Origin: Rhodococcus rhodochrous
GTDB taxonomy: Bacteria; Actinomycetota; Actinomycetes; Mycobacteriales; Mycobacteriaceae
Assembly: GCF_014854695.1 (NCBI RefSeq)
Contig: NZ_CP027557.1
Location: 3,348,001-3,412,000, forward strand
Length of the DNA: 64,000 bases
Direction: 5' to 3'
The notes below the pieces were generated by a model that saw nothing but the letters and a program-made list of their open reading frames with translations, searched no databases and had not been told where the DNA came from. The translations under genes were made by a program, and so were the position numbers. Positions within the stretch are counted from its first letter, which is position 1. The number at the start of each line of letters is the position of its first letter. This document shows, piece after piece, positions 1 to 10,042 of this stretch.

Positions 1-244
1 CTTCGAGATCCGCCCCGGCGGCGTGCAAAGCCTCGGTGGCCTGTTCGCTGCGACGTGACAGATCCGCGAGGTGCTCGAGGCGTGCGGCCGGACTCTCCCC
101 TGCGGGTTGCGCCGTCGCCGGCGCCAGAGTGAAACCGAGGACCATCATCACGAGCGCGACGACGAGCACTGGACGGCCGGTCCGTCGCCTGTCCTGCACT
201 CGTACGAGGTGCTTCGTCCTGTCGGAAACCACGTGGGCTCGCAT
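1..244 (-). CDS. ripC: RipC-like NlpC/P60 peptidoglycan hydrolase, N-terminal part only (runs off the left edge)
   Basis: About 81 residues are visible, read leftwards from ATG at 244. They hold a basic N-terminus, a hydrophobic signal segment ending near PATAQP, and the start of a coiled coil (LADLSRRSEQATEALHAAG). That coiled coil resembles, from memory, the N-terminus of mycobacterial RipC, a secreted D,L-endopeptidase that cuts peptidoglycan during growth and division. RipC (Rv2190c) lies next to the same exonuclease gene in M. tuberculosis, which supports the name. The catalytic NlpC/P60 domain is outside the window. GGGAAAGG sits directly before the ATG; a GTG four codons in would have better spacing. 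Family call good, exact start uncertain. Confidence 0.72.
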   Translation of the reverse strand, partial: MRAHVVSDRTKHLVRVQDRRRTGRPVLVVALVMMVLGFTLAPATAQPAGESPAARLEHLADLSRRSEQATEALHAAGADLE

Positions 245-368
245 CCTTTCCCAAAGGTCTCGATCAGGTTACGGAATTGCATAGGTTTGTGTCTACCTGC
301 GAGTAGCCCTCCCACGCAGCGGCCGTTTGTGCAAGCAGTTCGCGCATCGGCAGGGACGTGCAGACACA

Positions 369-410
369 CGAGGAGGGTGGGTCCGGTACGTACCGGACCC
401 ACCCTCCTCG
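369..410. terminator. 42-bp perfect palindrome, probable terminator of the 203-aa NlpC/P60 gene
   Basis: Positions 369-389 and 390-410 are exact reverse complements with no spacer, so the RNA can fold into a very strong GC-rich hairpin from either strand. It lies between the NlpC/P60 gene stop (475) and the ripC start (244), both on the minus strand, and would uncouple the two. There is no long U-tract, which is usual for GC-rich actinobacterial terminators. Confidence 0.65.
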
Positions 411-474
411 GCAGTGCGTCGGCGCTGGAGCGGGGGGGTGCTCAGACCGATCGGAAGCGACGGGGCGCCGTCGA

Positions 475-1056
475 TCAGAAGCGACGGGCGCCGTCGACCG
501 GCATCGAGTTCAGCGGTGCGATCTTGACCGGCTGGCTCGAGGTGGAGGCGTGCACGATGTTGCCGCCGCCGATGTAGATGCCGGTGTGGCTGCCGCCGTA
601 GAACGACACGACGTCACCGGGCTGCAGAGCCGCGACGTCCACCGGGGCACCGGCGGAGGCCTGCTCGTAGCTGGTGCGCGGGACGCTCAGACCGGCCTGC
701 TTGTAGGCCCACTGCACGAGACCCGAGCAGTCGAAGGAGCTCGGGCCGGCGGCGCCGTAGACGTAGGGGGCACCGATCTTCGACTGTGCGGCGTCGGCAG
801 CGCGCTGGCCGACGGAGCTGAAGGGGGCGGTGAAGGAACCGGCCTGAGGCGCGGGGGCCGCCTCGGGGGCCGGCGGAACGATGTTGGCGATCTCCGGCGG
901 CACGGTCACACCGGCCGGGAGGTCGAACGTTCCGACACCGGGAATGTTGATCGGCTCGGCCATCGCCGGGCCGGCCGAGACGGTGACTGCTCCGAGAGCA
1001 ATGGCACCGGCGACGAGTGCGCGCCGGACGGTGCGCTTGCTGTTGTTCGAAACCAC
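475..1056 (-). CDS. secreted NlpC/P60 family peptidoglycan endopeptidase
   Basis: A 193-residue secreted cell-wall hydrolase that should cut peptidoglycan stem peptides. After a signal peptide (RRALVAGAIALGAVTVSAG, cleavage near AMA/EP) comes a Pro/Ala linker and a C-terminal NlpC/P60 domain with the nucleophile in DCSGLVQWAY, the catalytic His in SHTGIYIGGG and the conserved LQPGDVVSFY. The GTG at 1056 is chosen because GGAGAA precedes it by 8-9 nt; an upstream in-frame GTG at 1086 would extend into the riboswitch. It lacks the coiled coil of RipC, so it resembles the short RipB/RipD type. The c-di-AMP riboswitch upstream suggests control by second messenger. Confidence 0.88.
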   Translation of the reverse strand: MVSNNSKRTVRRALVAGAIALGAVTVSAGPAMAEPINIPGVGTFDLPAGVTVPPEIANIVPPAPEAAPAPQAGSFTAPFSSVGQRAADAAQSKIGAPYVYGAAGPSSFDCSGLVQWAYKQAGLSVPRTSYEQASAGAPVDVAALQPGDVVSFYGGSHTGIYIGGGNIVHASTSSQPVKIAPLNSMPVDGARRF

Positions 1057-1091
1057 GAGGGGACGTTCTCCGTTTCTTCCGTTCACCCGCC

Positions 1092-1277
1092 GACCGAGTT
1101 AGCTGACGGGTTCGGGCCGGAAGATCAGCCCTACCCCTCCCCGCGAGCGGCGGAGGGGATTCACCCCGAGTACTACGTGTGGGTCCCCGGCTCGCTGCTC
1201 CCGCAGACGGGAGAAGCGATTAGGCGGTAACCGTGCGGCTCCGACCCGGGGGTGGGGCGGGAAACTCTCCGCTCGGT
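1092..1277 (-). ncRNA. c-di-AMP riboswitch (ydaO-yuaA type) in the leader of the NlpC/P60 gene
   Basis: On the minus strand the leader carries the conserved blocks of the ydaO class: GGGGTGAATC at 1167-1158, a GTAGGG element near 1134, and CCCGAACCCGTCAGCTAAC at 1116-1098 followed by CGGTCGGCGGG. This class binds cyclic di-AMP and in actinobacteria typically precedes cell-wall hydrolase genes (rpf, NlpC/P60); ligand binding usually switches expression off. Boundaries are approximate: the 5' end is taken from the predicted promoter and the 3' end from the last conserved block, about 35 nt before the GTG start. Confidence 0.88.
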
Positions 1278-1284
1278 CTCGAAA

Positions 1285-1313
1285 AGATTACGAAACGGCA
1301 TCGGTGAAGTCGA
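1285..1313 (-). promoter_or_regulatory. promoter driving the riboswitch and NlpC/P60 gene
   Basis: Read on the minus strand, TCGACT (1313-1308) and TAATCT (1290-1285) are separated by exactly 17 nt, a good match to a housekeeping sigma promoter. The predicted transcript would begin near 1278, just before the riboswitch fold. Confidence 0.55.
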
Positions 1314-1685
1314 CCGCCTCACCGTGCGGCCCGATCGTTTCGGCCCGCCCCTGGGGGAATGCCGCCGCGGGGCAACGGTCCGATAACGGCGCGGTAACGG
1401 GCACCGTTCGACGCGCCTCCACCAGAGGGAGGCTCGGCGCCCGTTTCATCCGAGTCCTTTCCGGAAGAACCAGGTCAGGACACCCTGACTCGCCGACCTT
1501 CGACGAGGCGATGCGCCCGATTCGCCGGAGTGCCGTCCTCGGAGGCCGATCGGTCTGTTTTCCGGCCTGCGCGTACCCCTCATCGAGCCGAAAAGAACGC
1601 AGTGTGATCCTCGTCTCCCCCTGCTTCGAACCCACTCCGAAGCCCGCTCGGCGGCGTGTCGGTGACGCTTCCTAGGCTCTGCCGC
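1314..1685. other. divergent intergenic region without a supported gene
   Basis: About 370 bp between the NlpC/P60 promoter and the exonuclease start. Short open frames on both strands have no ribosome binding site or recognisable product. The only supported elements are the promoters at its two ends. Confidence 0.6.
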
Positions 1686-3434
1686 ATGACCTCGCCGCGA
1701 CCATCCGCCCTGGGCGTGCAACTCGGTTTCGACGAGCTCGACACTCCCCTGCGCGAGACCACCTTCGTCGTCGTCGATCTCGAGACGACGGGCGGGAAGG
1801 CAGCCGAGGACGCCATCACAGAGATCGGAGCGGTGAAGATCCGCGGGGGTGAGGTGCTCGGCGAGTTCGCGACCCTCGTCGATCCGGGACGACCCATCCC
1901 CCCGTACATCGTGCAGCTCACCGGCATCACCACCGCCATGGTCTACGCGGCCCCCAAGATCGAGGAGGTGCTGCCCGCCTTCCTGGAATTCGCGTCCGGA
2001 GCGGTGCTCGTCGCACACAACGCCGGATTCGACGTCGGCTTCCTCAAGGCCGCCACAGCGCAATGCGAACTCGCGTGGCCCCGCTTCCAGGTGCTGTGCA
2101 CCGTCAAGCTGGCCCGCCGCGTCCTCGGACGCGACGAAGCGCCGTCGGTGAAGCTGTCCGCGCTGGCCGAACTGTTCCGGGTCTCCACCGTGCCCACCCA
2201 CCGCGCCCTGGACGACGCGCGCGCCACCGTGGACGTCCTGCACGCCCTCATCGAACGGGTCGGCAACCAGGGCGTCCACAGCCTCACCGAGCTGCGCGAC
2301 TACATGCCGGTGGTCACCGCCGAGCAGAGGGCCAAACGCGCACTCGCCGCGCATCTGCCGCGCAAACCGGGCGTCTACATGTTCCGCGGCCCGTCGGACG
2401 AGGTGTTGTACGTCGGCACGGCGGTCGACCTGCACCGGCGTGTCCGTACCTATTTCACGGGCTCCGAGACGCGACCGCGATTGCGCGAGATGGTCGCGCT
2501 CACCACACGCATCGATCACGTCGAATGCGCCCACGGGCTCGAGGCCGGCGTCCGCGAACTCCGGTTGATCGCGGCCCACACCCCTCCCTACAACCGCAGA
2601 TCGAAGTATCCGATGCGCGGTTGGTGGATCATCCTCACGGACGAGGCGTTCCCGCGCCTGGCCGTGAGCCGCACCCCCGGACCCGACTCGGTCGGCCCGT
2701 TCTCGGTGCGCGCCGACGCCGCAGATGTCGCGGCACTGCTCGCGGAGATGTGCGGTCTGCGCACGTGTACGCGCAGGATCGGCCGTACGGCCCGCCACGG
2801 CGACCGCTGCCCGCCCGTCGCCGTCGGGGGCTGCGCCGCAGCCTCCTTCGGGGTTCAGGACGCCTCCGCCTACGCGGCCCAGGTCGAGCGTGCGCGCGCG
2901 GTCGTCCGCGGGACCACCGACGACGCCGTCGAGACGGCGCAGGAGCGCCTCGACGCCCTTGTGCGCGACCAGTTGTTCGAGAACGCAGCCCGCCTGCGCG
3001 ACCGCCTCGCCGCCGCCCTCGTCGCGCTGCGGCGCACGCAACGCCTCGCGGCGCTGGCGGCCGTCGACGAACTCGTCGCCGCGCGACCGCGGGCCGAAGG
3101 CGGGTGGGAGTTCGCCGTCGTGCGCGCCGGTCGTCTCGCGTCCGCAGGGGTGGCGCCGCGCGGTATGCGGCCGATGCCCGTCGTCGACGCGATCGTCGCC
3201 GCAGCCGAGACCGTGCGGCCGTCACCCGGCCCGCTCCGGGGCGCGTCCCCGGAGGAGATCGGTCTGGTCGCTCGATGGCTCGACGGCGAGGGCATCCGCA
3301 TCGTCCGGGCGAGCCAGGGCTGGTGCGAACCGACACGGGGCGCAGGTCGGTGGAGCGCGTGGGCCGAGCTCGCACGCGACGCCCGCGCGGTCCGCAGGCT
3401 CCTCTCCGCCGACGAGCCGTACCGCTTAGGCTGA
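1686..3434 (+). CDS. DEDDh exonuclease fused to a GIY-YIG (UvrC-type) nuclease domain
   Basis: A 582-residue probable DNA repair nuclease, corresponding by content and position to mycobacterial Rv2191. Residues about 25-190 form a DnaQ/polymerase-III-epsilon-like 3'-5' exonuclease ([37 protein letters not shown] give the DEDDh acidic residues and His). Residues about 220-300 form a GIY-YIG domain ([24 protein letters not shown]) as in UvrC/Cho. The C-terminus has a Cys-containing UvrC-like segment but no UvrC HhH region is evident. Start: ATG at 1686 lies 7 nt after TAGGCT, indicating a leaderless transcript; a GTG at 1656 is possible but has no support. Confidence 0.88.
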   Translation: MTSPRPSALGVQLGFDELDTPLRETTFVVVDLETTGGKAAEDAITEIGAVKIRGGEVLGEFATLVDPGRPIPPYIVQLTGITTAMVYAAPKIEEVLPAFLEFASGAVLVAHNAGFDVGFLKAATAQCELAWPRFQVLCTVKLARRVLGRDEAPSVKLSALAELFRVSTVPTHRALDDARATVDVLHALIERVGNQGVHSLTELRDYMPVVTAEQRAKRALAAHLPRKPGVYMFRGPSDEVLYVGTAVDLHRRVRTYFTGSETRPRLREMVALTTRIDHVECAHGLEAGVRELRLIAAHTPPYNRRSKYPMRGWWIILTDEAFPRLAVSRTPGPDSVGPFSVRADAADVAALLAEMCGLRTCTRRIGRTARHGDRCPPVAVGGCAAASFGVQDASAYAAQVERARAVVRGTTDDAVETAQERLDALVRDQLFENAARLRDRLAAALVALRRTQRLAALAAVDELVAARPRAEGGWEFAVVRAGRLASAGVAPRGMRPMPVVDAIVAAAETVRPSPGPLRGASPEEIGLVARWLDGEGIRIVRASQGWCEPTRGAGRWSAWAELARDARAVRRLLSADEPYRLG

Positions 3435-3466
3435 TGCAATCCCCGAGGAAGGTTGAAGGAGACCAC

Positions 3467-3742
3467 ATGATCAACGCGATCGTCCTGATCGACGCCGAGG
3501 CGAACCGTATCCCCGAGACCGCGCAAGCGGTGGCCGACCTCGACGGTGTCGACACGGTGTACTCCTGCGCAGGCGACGTCGACCTCGTGGCCGTGGTCCG
3601 GGTCCGCGACCACGAGAAGATCGCGGACGTCGTCACCCGGGGCATCAACAAGATCGACGGCGTGACGAAGACCGTCACCCACATCGCGTTCCAGTCGTAC
3701 TCGAGCGCCGACGTCGAGGCCGGCTTCTCGATCGGGAACTGA
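3467..3742 (+). CDS. Lrp/AsnC ligand-binding (RAM) domain protein without a DNA-binding domain
   Basis: A 91-residue protein consisting only of the RAM domain of Lrp/AsnC regulators (INAIVLIDAEANRIPETAQA, then DGVDTVYSCAGDVDLVAVVR). It lacks the helix-turn-helix of true Lrp proteins, so it may sense or bind amino acids, or modulate a partner, rather than bind DNA. Start ATG at 3467 has GAAGGAGA about 5 nt upstream. It follows the exonuclease gene by 32 nt and may be cotranscribed. A strong hairpin follows it. Confidence 0.88.
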   Translation: MINAIVLIDAEANRIPETAQAVADLDGVDTVYSCAGDVDLVAVVRVRDHEKIADVVTRGINKIDGVTKTVTHIAFQSYSSADVEAGFSIGN

Positions 3743-3761
3743 CACCCCGCAGCACCACCGA

Positions 3762-3804
3762 CGAACGACGAGCCCGCACCGATGCAGTGCGGGCCCGTCG
3801 TTCG
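3762..3804. terminator. bidirectional terminator between the RAM-domain gene and trpD
   Basis: Two 18-nt arms (3762-3779 and 3787-3804) pair with one mismatch around a 7-nt loop, between two convergent genes. Confidence 0.75.
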
Positions 3805-3824
3805 GTGTCCTTACTCTTCCCCGG

Positions 3825-4904
3825 TCACTTCTGTCCGGAACCGGCACCCAGCCGCGTGGTGACCTCTGCCCACTGCTCCAGGACGGCCGTGGCCCGGCCG
3901 CTGTCGATCGCCTCTGCCGCCGTCTCGAGCCCGGCCGTGAGGGCGTCCTCGAGAACGCCGTCGACGCCCCGGAAGGCTGCGATCGCCCCGGCGGCGTTGA
4001 GGAGCACGGCGTCGCGCACCGGTCCCGTCTCCCCCGCCAGGACGGCCCGCGCGATCGCCGCGTTCTCCGTGGCGTCGCCTCCGCGGAGCGCCTCGAGCGG
4101 AACCCGTTCGATGCCCAGATCGCGCGGATCGAGCGTCACGACCCGGACCTCGCCGCCGTGGACGATGTGCACGCGCGAGGTCGTGGAGGTGGTCAGTTCG
4201 TCGAGACCGTCGTCGCCGCGGACGACGAGCGCCGAATTGCCGCGCTGCGCGAGCACACCGGCGACGGTCGGGACGAGCGGTTCGAAGGCGCATCCGATCA
4301 GACCGGCACTCGGGCGGGCCGGGTTGGTGAGCGGGCCGAGGACGTTGAAGACCGTCGGGATGCCGATCTGCTTGCGCGGTGCGGCCGCGAAACGCAGCGC
4401 CGGGTGGTAGACCGGCGCGAAGCAGAATCCGATCCCGGCCTCGGCGACCGAGCGGGCCACCTCGTCGGGTCCGAGATCGATGTGCACCCCGAGCGCTTCG
4501 AGCACGTCGGCGCCGCCGCTCTTGGACGAGGCGGCGCGGTTGCCGTGCTTGACCACGCGGATACCCGCTGCGGCGACGACCAGCGAGGCCATCGTGGAGA
4601 TGTTGACGGTGTTCGCCCGGTCGCCACCGGTGCCCACCACGTCGACCACGTCACCGTCGACCGGGACCAGCCGGGCGTAGTCGAGCATCGTGTCGGCGAG
4701 TGCCCGCACTTCCTCGGGTGTCTCGCCCTTCATCTTCAGAGCGACGCCGAAGGCCGCGATCTGGGCGGGGGTGGCGTTGTCGGAGAAGATCTCGCTCATC
4801 GCCCATCGCGCCTCGGCGGCGGACAGGTCCTGTCCGGCGGTGAGCACTCCCAGGACGGAGGGCCAGTTCTGCGTCACCTCGTCCGCGTCTCGCGTCGCGT
4901 TCAT
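3825..4904 (-). CDS. trpD: anthranilate phosphoribosyltransferase
   Basis: Second step of tryptophan synthesis: transfers the phosphoribosyl group of PRPP to anthranilate. The 359-residue protein has the N-terminal helical domain ([26 protein letters not shown]) and the nucleoside phosphorylase-type fold with the PRPP-binding loop [38 protein letters not shown] and [13 protein letters not shown] at 4904 is preferred (GGCAGG just upstream); an in-frame GTG at 4943 would add 13 residues. It stands alone, away from other trp genes, next to the ctaE region as in mycobacteria (Rv2192c). Confidence 0.95.
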   Translation of the reverse strand: MNATRDADEVTQNWPSVLGVLTAGQDLSAAEARWAMSEIFSDNATPAQIAAFGVALKMKGETPEEVRALADTMLDYARLVPVDGDVVDVVGTGGDRANTVNISTMASLVVAAAGIRVVKHGNRAASSKSGGADVLEALGVHIDLGPDEVARSVAEAGIGFCFAPVYHPALRFAAAPRKQIGIPTVFNVLGPLTNPARPSAGLIGCAFEPLVPTVAGVLAQRGNSALVVRGDDGLDELTTSTTSRVHIVHGGEVRVVTLDPRDLGIERVPLEALRGGDATENAAIARAVLAGETGPVRDAVLLNAAGAIAAFRGVDGVLEDALTAGLETAAEAIDSGRATAVLEQWAEVTTRLGAGSGQK

Positions 4905-4967
4905 CGCACCTGCCCTCGCCGCATCTCGCTCCTCACCGGGCACCGGCGTGCCCTCCGACCGGTCAGC

Positions 4968-5426
4968 TTAGCCAGCGGCATCCTGCGGTTGCAGAGCGTC
5001 CCATCCCAGGGCCGTTCCACCGAGCCGCTGGGCGAGCGAGGCCATGCGCGACTTCTCCTGCGCACAGTGCAGTGCATCGAGGACCTGGACACGCTGCAGG
5101 ATCACCGGAGCACCCTCGACGACGGCGGCGGGCGGGACGTTGCCGCCGCCGGTTCCGGCCACGACGTAGCCGTCCTGGCCGGCCAGTTCCACCGCCCGGT
5201 CCACCGTGTCGGCGGGCAGGACGAGGTGATGCCGCAGAACCGCCTCGTCCTCGGCCTGCCACGCAGGCGTCGCCTCGGCGGCGCGCTCGAGCGCCGTCGA
5301 ACACGCCTCCGCGTCGTCGAATGACGAGACGACCACGACCAGGTCGGCCCGCTTCGCGTCGAGTGGTTCGCTGCGCCGGCCGACCAGGGACCGCAGCCAC
5401 CCCCGAAGACCCTTTCCAGTACTCAT
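4968..5426 (-). CDS. conserved protein of unknown function upstream of trpD
   Basis: A 152-residue soluble protein with no family I can name. It starts basic ([14 protein letters not shown]) and contains a predicted strand [23 protein letters not shown], followed by [24 protein letters not shown] and a C-terminal helical part. The alternation of strands and helices suggests a small alpha/beta domain. It reads in the same direction as trpD with about 60 nt between them and is divergent from ctaE. ATG at 5426 is the only well-placed start; the longer open frame upstream has no recognisable content. Confidence 0.65.
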   Translation of the reverse strand: MSTGKGLRGWLRSLVGRRSEPLDAKRADLVVVVSSFDDAEACSTALERAAEATPAWQAEDEAVLRHHLVLPADTVDRAVELAGQDGYVVAGTGGGNVPPAAVVEGAPVILQRVQVLDALHCAQEKSRMASLAQRLGGTALGWDALQPQDAAG

Positions 5427-5600
5427 GTCACCACGATCGCACGTGACCTCCGCGACCCTCCGAAATGTCCCGTGTGGCACCCTTCCGAGCACCCGCCACC
5501 GAGTGCCCACCTGGAGAAATGCAGGGCTGGGACCTGCACGGACGCGCCGATTTCGGCCCCGATTGCCCAAGACGTACTACGACGGGTCATACTAGCCAGC

Positions 5601-6215
5601 GTGACGAGCGCAGTAGGGACTTCAGGATCTGCAATCACACAGCGCGTGCACTCGTTGAACCGGCCCAACCTGGTCAGCGTCGGCACCATCGTGTGGTTGT
5701 CCAGTGAGCTCATGTTTTTCGCAGGGCTCTTCGCCATGTACTTCGTGGCACGGGCACAGGCCCCGGAGGGCATGTGGCCGCCCCCGCCCACCCACTTGAA
5801 CCTGTGGTTGGCGGTACCGATCACCATGGTGCTGATCGCTTCTTCCTTCACCTGCCAGCTGGGCGTCTTCGCCGCCGAGCGCGGCGACGTCTTCGGCCTG
5901 CGCCGGTGGTACATCGTCACCCTCGGCATGGGCACCTTCTTCGTGCTCGGCCAGGGCTACGAGTACATCACCCTGGTGAAGGACGGCACGACCATCCCGG
6001 GCAGCGTGTACGGCTCGGTGTTCTACATGACCACCGGTTTCCACGGCCTGCACGTCATCGGCGGCCTCATCGCTTTCGTGTTCCTGCTGTTCCGCACGAA
6101 GGTCAGCAAGTTCACGCCTGCGCAGGCCACTGCAGCCATCGTCGTTTCGTATTACTGGCACTTCGTCGACATCGTTTGGATCGCGCTGTTTGCCACGATT
6201 TATTTCATCCGTTAG
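5601..6215 (+). CDS. ctaE: cytochrome c oxidase (aa3) subunit III
   Basis: Membrane subunit of the aa3 terminal oxidase, which in actinobacteria forms a supercomplex with the bc1 complex encoded just downstream. The 204-residue protein has five hydrophobic segments ([96 protein letters not shown]) and the family signatures GFHGLHVI and [13 protein letters not shown] at 5601 follows CATACT by 7 nt, suggesting a leaderless transcript. It leads the ctaE-qcrCAB cluster. Confidence 0.96.
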   Translation: MTSAVGTSGSAITQRVHSLNRPNLVSVGTIVWLSSELMFFAGLFAMYFVARAQAPEGMWPPPPTHLNLWLAVPITMVLIASSFTCQLGVFAAERGDVFGLRRWYIVTLGMGTFFVLGQGYEYITLVKDGTTIPGSVYGSVFYMTTGFHGLHVIGGLIAFVFLLFRTKVSKFTPAQATAAIVVSYYWHFVDIVWIALFATIYFIR

Positions 6216-6279
6216 CCAGCTGAACGCCCAGGCAGCCCCCTGACGTCCAGTCCGTCCCGACATAAAAAAAGGGATACAG

Positions 6280-7152
6280 ATGAGTTCATCCCCACCTCTC
6301 GCCTCCGAGGGTGACATGCCCGGTCGATCCTCTGCAGCCGATGCTGCGAAGTCCCGCCGCCAGCGCAAGATGCGCCGGCGCGTCACCGGAGCGTTGGTCC
6401 TCGCGCTCGGTCTCCTCAGCGCAGGCTTCATCGCCTCCGCGCTGACACCTGCCCCGCAGGTGGCTACAGCGCAGGACGACCAGAGCGCTCTGATCCGCGA
6501 GGGTCAGCAGCTCTACGAGACCTCCTGCGTGACCTGTCACGGTGTCAACCTCCAGGGTGTCCAGGACCGCGGTCCCAGCCTGATCGGTGTCGGCGAGGCC
6601 GCCGTCTACTTCCAGGTCTCCTCGGGCCGCATGCCGATGATGCGCAACGAGGCCCAGGCCCTCCGCAAGGACCCGAAGTTCGACGCCGCGCAGACCGACG
6701 CCCTCGGCGCGTACATCCAGGCCAACGGTGGAGGCCCGACCGTCATCCGCGACGAGAACGGCGAAATCGCCCAGTCGTCGCTGCGCGGCAACGACATCGG
6801 ACGCGGTTCGGAGCTCTTCCGCCAGAACTGCGCGTCCTGCCACAACTTCACCGGACGCGGCGGCGCGCTCTCGTCCGGCAAGTTCGCACCGAACCTGGAT
6901 CCGGCCAACGAGCAGCAGATCTACACCGCGATGCTCACCGGCCCCCAGAACATGCCGAAGTTCTCCGACCGTCAGCTGACGGTCGAGGAGAAGCAGGACA
7001 TCATCGCGTACATCAAGTCCGCCAGTGAGACGAGAGACCCGGGTGGCTACGGGCTCGGCGGCTTCGGCCCCGGTGCCGAAGGGCCGACCATGTGGGTCGT
7101 CGGCATGGTCGCCGTCGTCGGCGCTGCACTGTGGATCGGAGCAAGGTCATGA
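6280..7152 (+). CDS. qcrC: bc1 complex diheme cytochrome c subunit
   Basis: Carries electrons from the Rieske/cytochrome b core to the aa3 oxidase, replacing a separate soluble cytochrome c. The 290-residue protein has an N-terminal membrane segment ([19 protein letters not shown]), two covalent heme sites CVTCH and CASCH in two cytochrome c domains, and a C-terminal anchor ([18 protein letters not shown]). The diheme form is typical of actinobacteria. ATG at 6280 has AAAGGG about 6 nt upstream. Its stop overlaps the qcrA start (ATGA). Confidence 0.96.
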   Translation: MSSSPPLASEGDMPGRSSAADAAKSRRQRKMRRRVTGALVLALGLLSAGFIASALTPAPQVATAQDDQSALIREGQQLYETSCVTCHGVNLQGVQDRGPSLIGVGEAAVYFQVSSGRMPMMRNEAQALRKDPKFDAAQTDALGAYIQANGGGPTVIRDENGEIAQSSLRGNDIGRGSELFRQNCASCHNFTGRGGALSSGKFAPNLDPANEQQIYTAMLTGPQNMPKFSDRQLTVEEKQDIIAYIKSASETRDPGGYGLGGFGPGAEGPTMWVVGMVAVVGAALWIGARS

Positions 7153-8276
7153 GTGGCGGCGAAACGCCGAACAAGCACACGGTCGAAGATCTCGACCGGA
7201 TGAGCCGGGACGACCTCGTCACGCTCGGCACGAACCTCGATGGTGTCGACGTCGCGTTCCGCAAGGACCGCTGGCCCGTCGAAGGCACCCGTGCCGAGAA
7301 GCGGGCCGAGCGCAACGTCGCCTTCTGGTTCGCCCTCGCGGGCATCGCGGGTGTCGCGTTCATCGCGATCTACCTGTTCTGGCCGTGGGAGTACCAGGGC
7401 ATCGGCGACGAGAACTACGGCTGGTACAGCCTCTACACCCCGATGCTCGGCCTGACCCTGGGTCTGGCCATCCTCGGCATCGGTGTGGGCGCGGTGCAGT
7501 TCACCAAGAAGTTCATCCCGGAGGAGGTGTCGATCCAGGATCGGCACGACGGCGGCTCGCCCGAGGTCGATCGCAAGACGATCGTCGCCGAGCTCTCCGA
7601 CTCGCTCGAGACGTCGACCCTGCCGCGTCGCAAGCTGATCAAGCGCACCGCGATCTTCGGTGGTGGCGCGCTCGGCCTCGGTCTGATCATGCCGCTCGGC
7701 GGCCTGATCAAGAACCCGTGGGCCGAGGGTGACCAGTCGTCGCTGTGGGTGTCGGGCTGGACCCCGCGCTACCCCGGCGAGACCATCTACCTGCGTCGCG
7801 ACACCGGCCGCCCCCAGGACATCGTCCTGGTGCGCCCGGAGGACCTCGACGCCGGCGGTATGGAGACGGTGTTCCCGTTCCGCGAGTCCGATCGCGGCGA
7901 CGACCACGCTCTGCTGCAGGGCCTGCGCGGCATCCGCAACGCCGTCATGCTCATCCGCCTGCGCACCGAGGACACCGAGCGTGTCGTCAAGCGCAAGGGC
8001 CAGGAGAGCTTCAACTACGGCGACTACTTCGCGTACTCGAAGATCTGCACGCACCTCGGCTGCCCGACCTCGCTCTACGAGCAGCAGACGCACCGCATCC
8101 TGTGCCCGTGCCACCAGTCGCAGTTCGATGCGCTGGAGTACGGCAAGCCGATTTTCGGTCCCGCTGCTCGCGCACTGCCGCAGCTTCCGATTACAGTGAA
8201 CGAAGAGGGCTTCCTGGTCGCCAACGGTGACTTCATCGAGGCACTCGGCCCGGCATTCTGGGAGCGTCGCCCGTGA
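7149..8276 (+). CDS. qcrA: bc1 complex Rieske iron-sulfur subunit
   Basis: Accepts the first electron from menaquinol through a 2Fe-2S centre. The 375-residue protein has the three transmembrane segments typical of actinobacterial QcrA (one about residues 60-80, [17 protein letters not shown]; one near [17 protein letters not shown]; one at [19 protein letters not shown]). Cluster ligands lie in CTHLGCP and CPCHQSQFD. It overlaps qcrC by 4 nt at its start and qcrB by 4 nt at its end, showing translational coupling. Confidence 0.96.
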   Translation: MSGGETPNKHTVEDLDRMSRDDLVTLGTNLDGVDVAFRKDRWPVEGTRAEKRAERNVAFWFALAGIAGVAFIAIYLFWPWEYQGIGDENYGWYSLYTPMLGLTLGLAILGIGVGAVQFTKKFIPEEVSIQDRHDGGSPEVDRKTIVAELSDSLETSTLPRRKLIKRTAIFGGGALGLGLIMPLGGLIKNPWAEGDQSSLWVSGWTPRYPGETIYLRRDTGRPQDIVLVRPEDLDAGGMETVFPFRESDRGDDHALLQGLRGIRNAVMLIRLRTEDTERVVKRKGQESFNYGDYFAYSKICTHLGCPTSLYEQQTHRILCPCHQSQFDALEYGKPIFGPAARALPQLPITVNEEGFLVANGDFIEALGPAFWERRP

Positions 8277-9934
8277 GTACTGCAACCCCGTCCCGCGCCG
8301 CACAGATCGGCGAGAATCTCGATTCTCGCTACCACCTGTCCGCGGGCATCCGCCGCCAGATCAACAAGGTGTTCCCCACCCACTGGTCCTTCCTCCTGGG
8401 TGAGATCGCGCTCTACAGCTTCGTCATCCTGTTGATCTCGGGTGTCTTCCTCACCCTGTTCTTCGACCCGTCGATGGCGCACGTCATCTACGACGGCGTC
8501 TACACGCCGCTGCGCGGTGTGGGTATGTCCCGCGCCTACGAGACGACCCTGAACCTCTCCTTCGAGGTCCGCGGTGGTCTGTTCGTGCGACAGATCCACC
8601 ACTGGGCAGCACTGATGTTCGCAGCGTCGATCGTCGTCCACCTGCTGCGCGTGTTCTTCACCGGTGCGTTCCGGCGTCCGCGCGAAGCCAACTGGGTGAT
8701 CGGCTCGCTGCTGCTCATCCTGGCGATGTTCGAAGGCTTCTTCGGTTACTCGCTCCCCGACGACCTGCTCTCGGGCACCGGCCTCCGCGCCGCGTTCTCG
8801 GGCATCACGCTCTCGATCCCGATCATCGGTTCGTGGATGCACTGGGCGATCTTCGGTGGCGACTTCCCGGGTGAGCTGATCATCCCGCGCTTCTACGTGC
8901 TGCACGTGCTGCTCGTCCCGGGCATCATCCTGGCCTTGATCGCCGCGCACCTCGCGCTGGTCTGGTACCAGAAGCACACGCAGTTCCCCGGCCCCGGCCG
9001 CACGGAGCAGAACGTCGTCGGCGTTCGTATCCTCCCGGTCTTCGCCGTCAAGTCGGGTGCGTTCTTCGCGATGACCTTCGCGGTGCTCGCCCTGATGTCC
9101 GGCCTGCTGCAGATCAACCCGGTCTGGAACATCGGCCCGTACAACCCGTCGCAGGTGTCCGCCGGCTCGCAGCCCGACATCTACATGATGTGGACGGACG
9201 GCATGGCCCGTATCTGGCCGGCATGGGAGCTGTACCTGTTCAACCGGTACACGATCCCGCAGCCGTTCTGGATCGCGCTGATCATGGGCCTGGTGTTCGT
9301 CGTGCTCACGGTCTACCCGTGGATCGAGAAGAAGTTCACGAAGGACGACGCACACCACAACCTGCTCCAGCGTCCGCGCGACGTGCCGGTCCGCACCGGT
9401 ATCGGGTTCATGGCCCTGGCGTTCTACGCCGTTGCCACGATCATGTGCATCAACGACATCATCGCGTTCAAGTTCGACATCTCGATCAACGCGACGACCT
9501 GGATGGGCCGTATCGGTCTCGTCCTGCTCCCGCCGCTCGCCTACTACATCGCGTACCGGTTCTGCCTGGGTCTGCAGCGCAGCGACCGCCAGGTACTCGA
9601 GCACGGCATCGAGACGGGCATCGTCCGTCGCCTGCCGACCGGCGAGTACATCGAGATCCACCAGCCGCTCGGCCCGGTGGACGAGCACGGCCATCCCATC
9701 CCACTGGAGTACCAGGCGGCCCCGGTTCCGAAGCGTATGAACCGCCTCGGCAGCGCCGGCAAGCCCGGTGCCGGCAGCTGGTGGAGCCCGGACCCGGCCG
9801 ACGAGGCCGCCGCTCTCGAGGCTGCCCACCACGAGGCCGAGCTCGAGCTGCGGAACACGCTCCGCGAGTACCAGGAGCGCGTCCACGGCAACGGAGACGG
9901 CGCAGCCCAGCTGCCCGACAAGTCGCAGCACTGA
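8273..9934 (+). CDS. qcrB: bc1 complex cytochrome b subunit
   Basis: Membrane core of the menaquinol:cytochrome c reductase, binding two b hemes and the quinol sites. The 553-residue protein has the paired His helices ([25 protein letters not shown] and [25 protein letters not shown]) and later hydrophobic segments. It is longer than mitochondrial cytochrome b, with a charged C-terminal tail of about 120 residues as in other actinobacteria. GTG at 8273 overlaps the qcrA stop. It is the target class of the anti-tubercular drug Q203 in mycobacteria (established knowledge). Confidence 0.96.
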   Translation: MSTATPSRAAQIGENLDSRYHLSAGIRRQINKVFPTHWSFLLGEIALYSFVILLISGVFLTLFFDPSMAHVIYDGVYTPLRGVGMSRAYETTLNLSFEVRGGLFVRQIHHWAALMFAASIVVHLLRVFFTGAFRRPREANWVIGSLLLILAMFEGFFGYSLPDDLLSGTGLRAAFSGITLSIPIIGSWMHWAIFGGDFPGELIIPRFYVLHVLLVPGIILALIAAHLALVWYQKHTQFPGPGRTEQNVVGVRILPVFAVKSGAFFAMTFAVLALMSGLLQINPVWNIGPYNPSQVSAGSQPDIYMMWTDGMARIWPAWELYLFNRYTIPQPFWIALIMGLVFVVLTVYPWIEKKFTKDDAHHNLLQRPRDVPVRTGIGFMALAFYAVATIMCINDIIAFKFDISINATTWMGRIGLVLLPPLAYYIAYRFCLGLQRSDRQVLEHGIETGIVRRLPTGEYIEIHQPLGPVDEHGHPIPLEYQAAPVPKRMNRLGSAGKPGAGSWWSPDPADEAAALEAAHHEAELELRNTLREYQERVHGNGDGAAQLPDKSQH

Positions 9935-9954
9935 TCCGCATCAGCGGCTCGTAA

Positions 9955-9987
9955 CGGGGCCCCGGACCATCACGGTCCGGGGCCCCG
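9955..9987 (+). terminator. intrinsic terminator of ctaE-qcrCAB
   Basis: A perfect 14-bp GC stem (9955-9968 with 9974-9987) around the 5-nt loop ATCAC lies 20 nt after the qcrB stop and is followed by TTCGTCGTT. Confidence 0.85.
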
Positions 9988-10042
9988 TTCGTCGTTCGCG
10001 GGTCCTCCCCTCCCCCACCGGATATCGTCCGGAGCGTACGTC

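Noticed and set aside
1446..3041. 531-codon minus-strand frame
   Set aside because: Antisense to the exonuclease/GIY-YIG gene and without recognisable content.
8075..9931. 618-codon minus-strand frame
   Set aside because: Antisense shadow of qcrB, with charged repetitive composition and no known domain.
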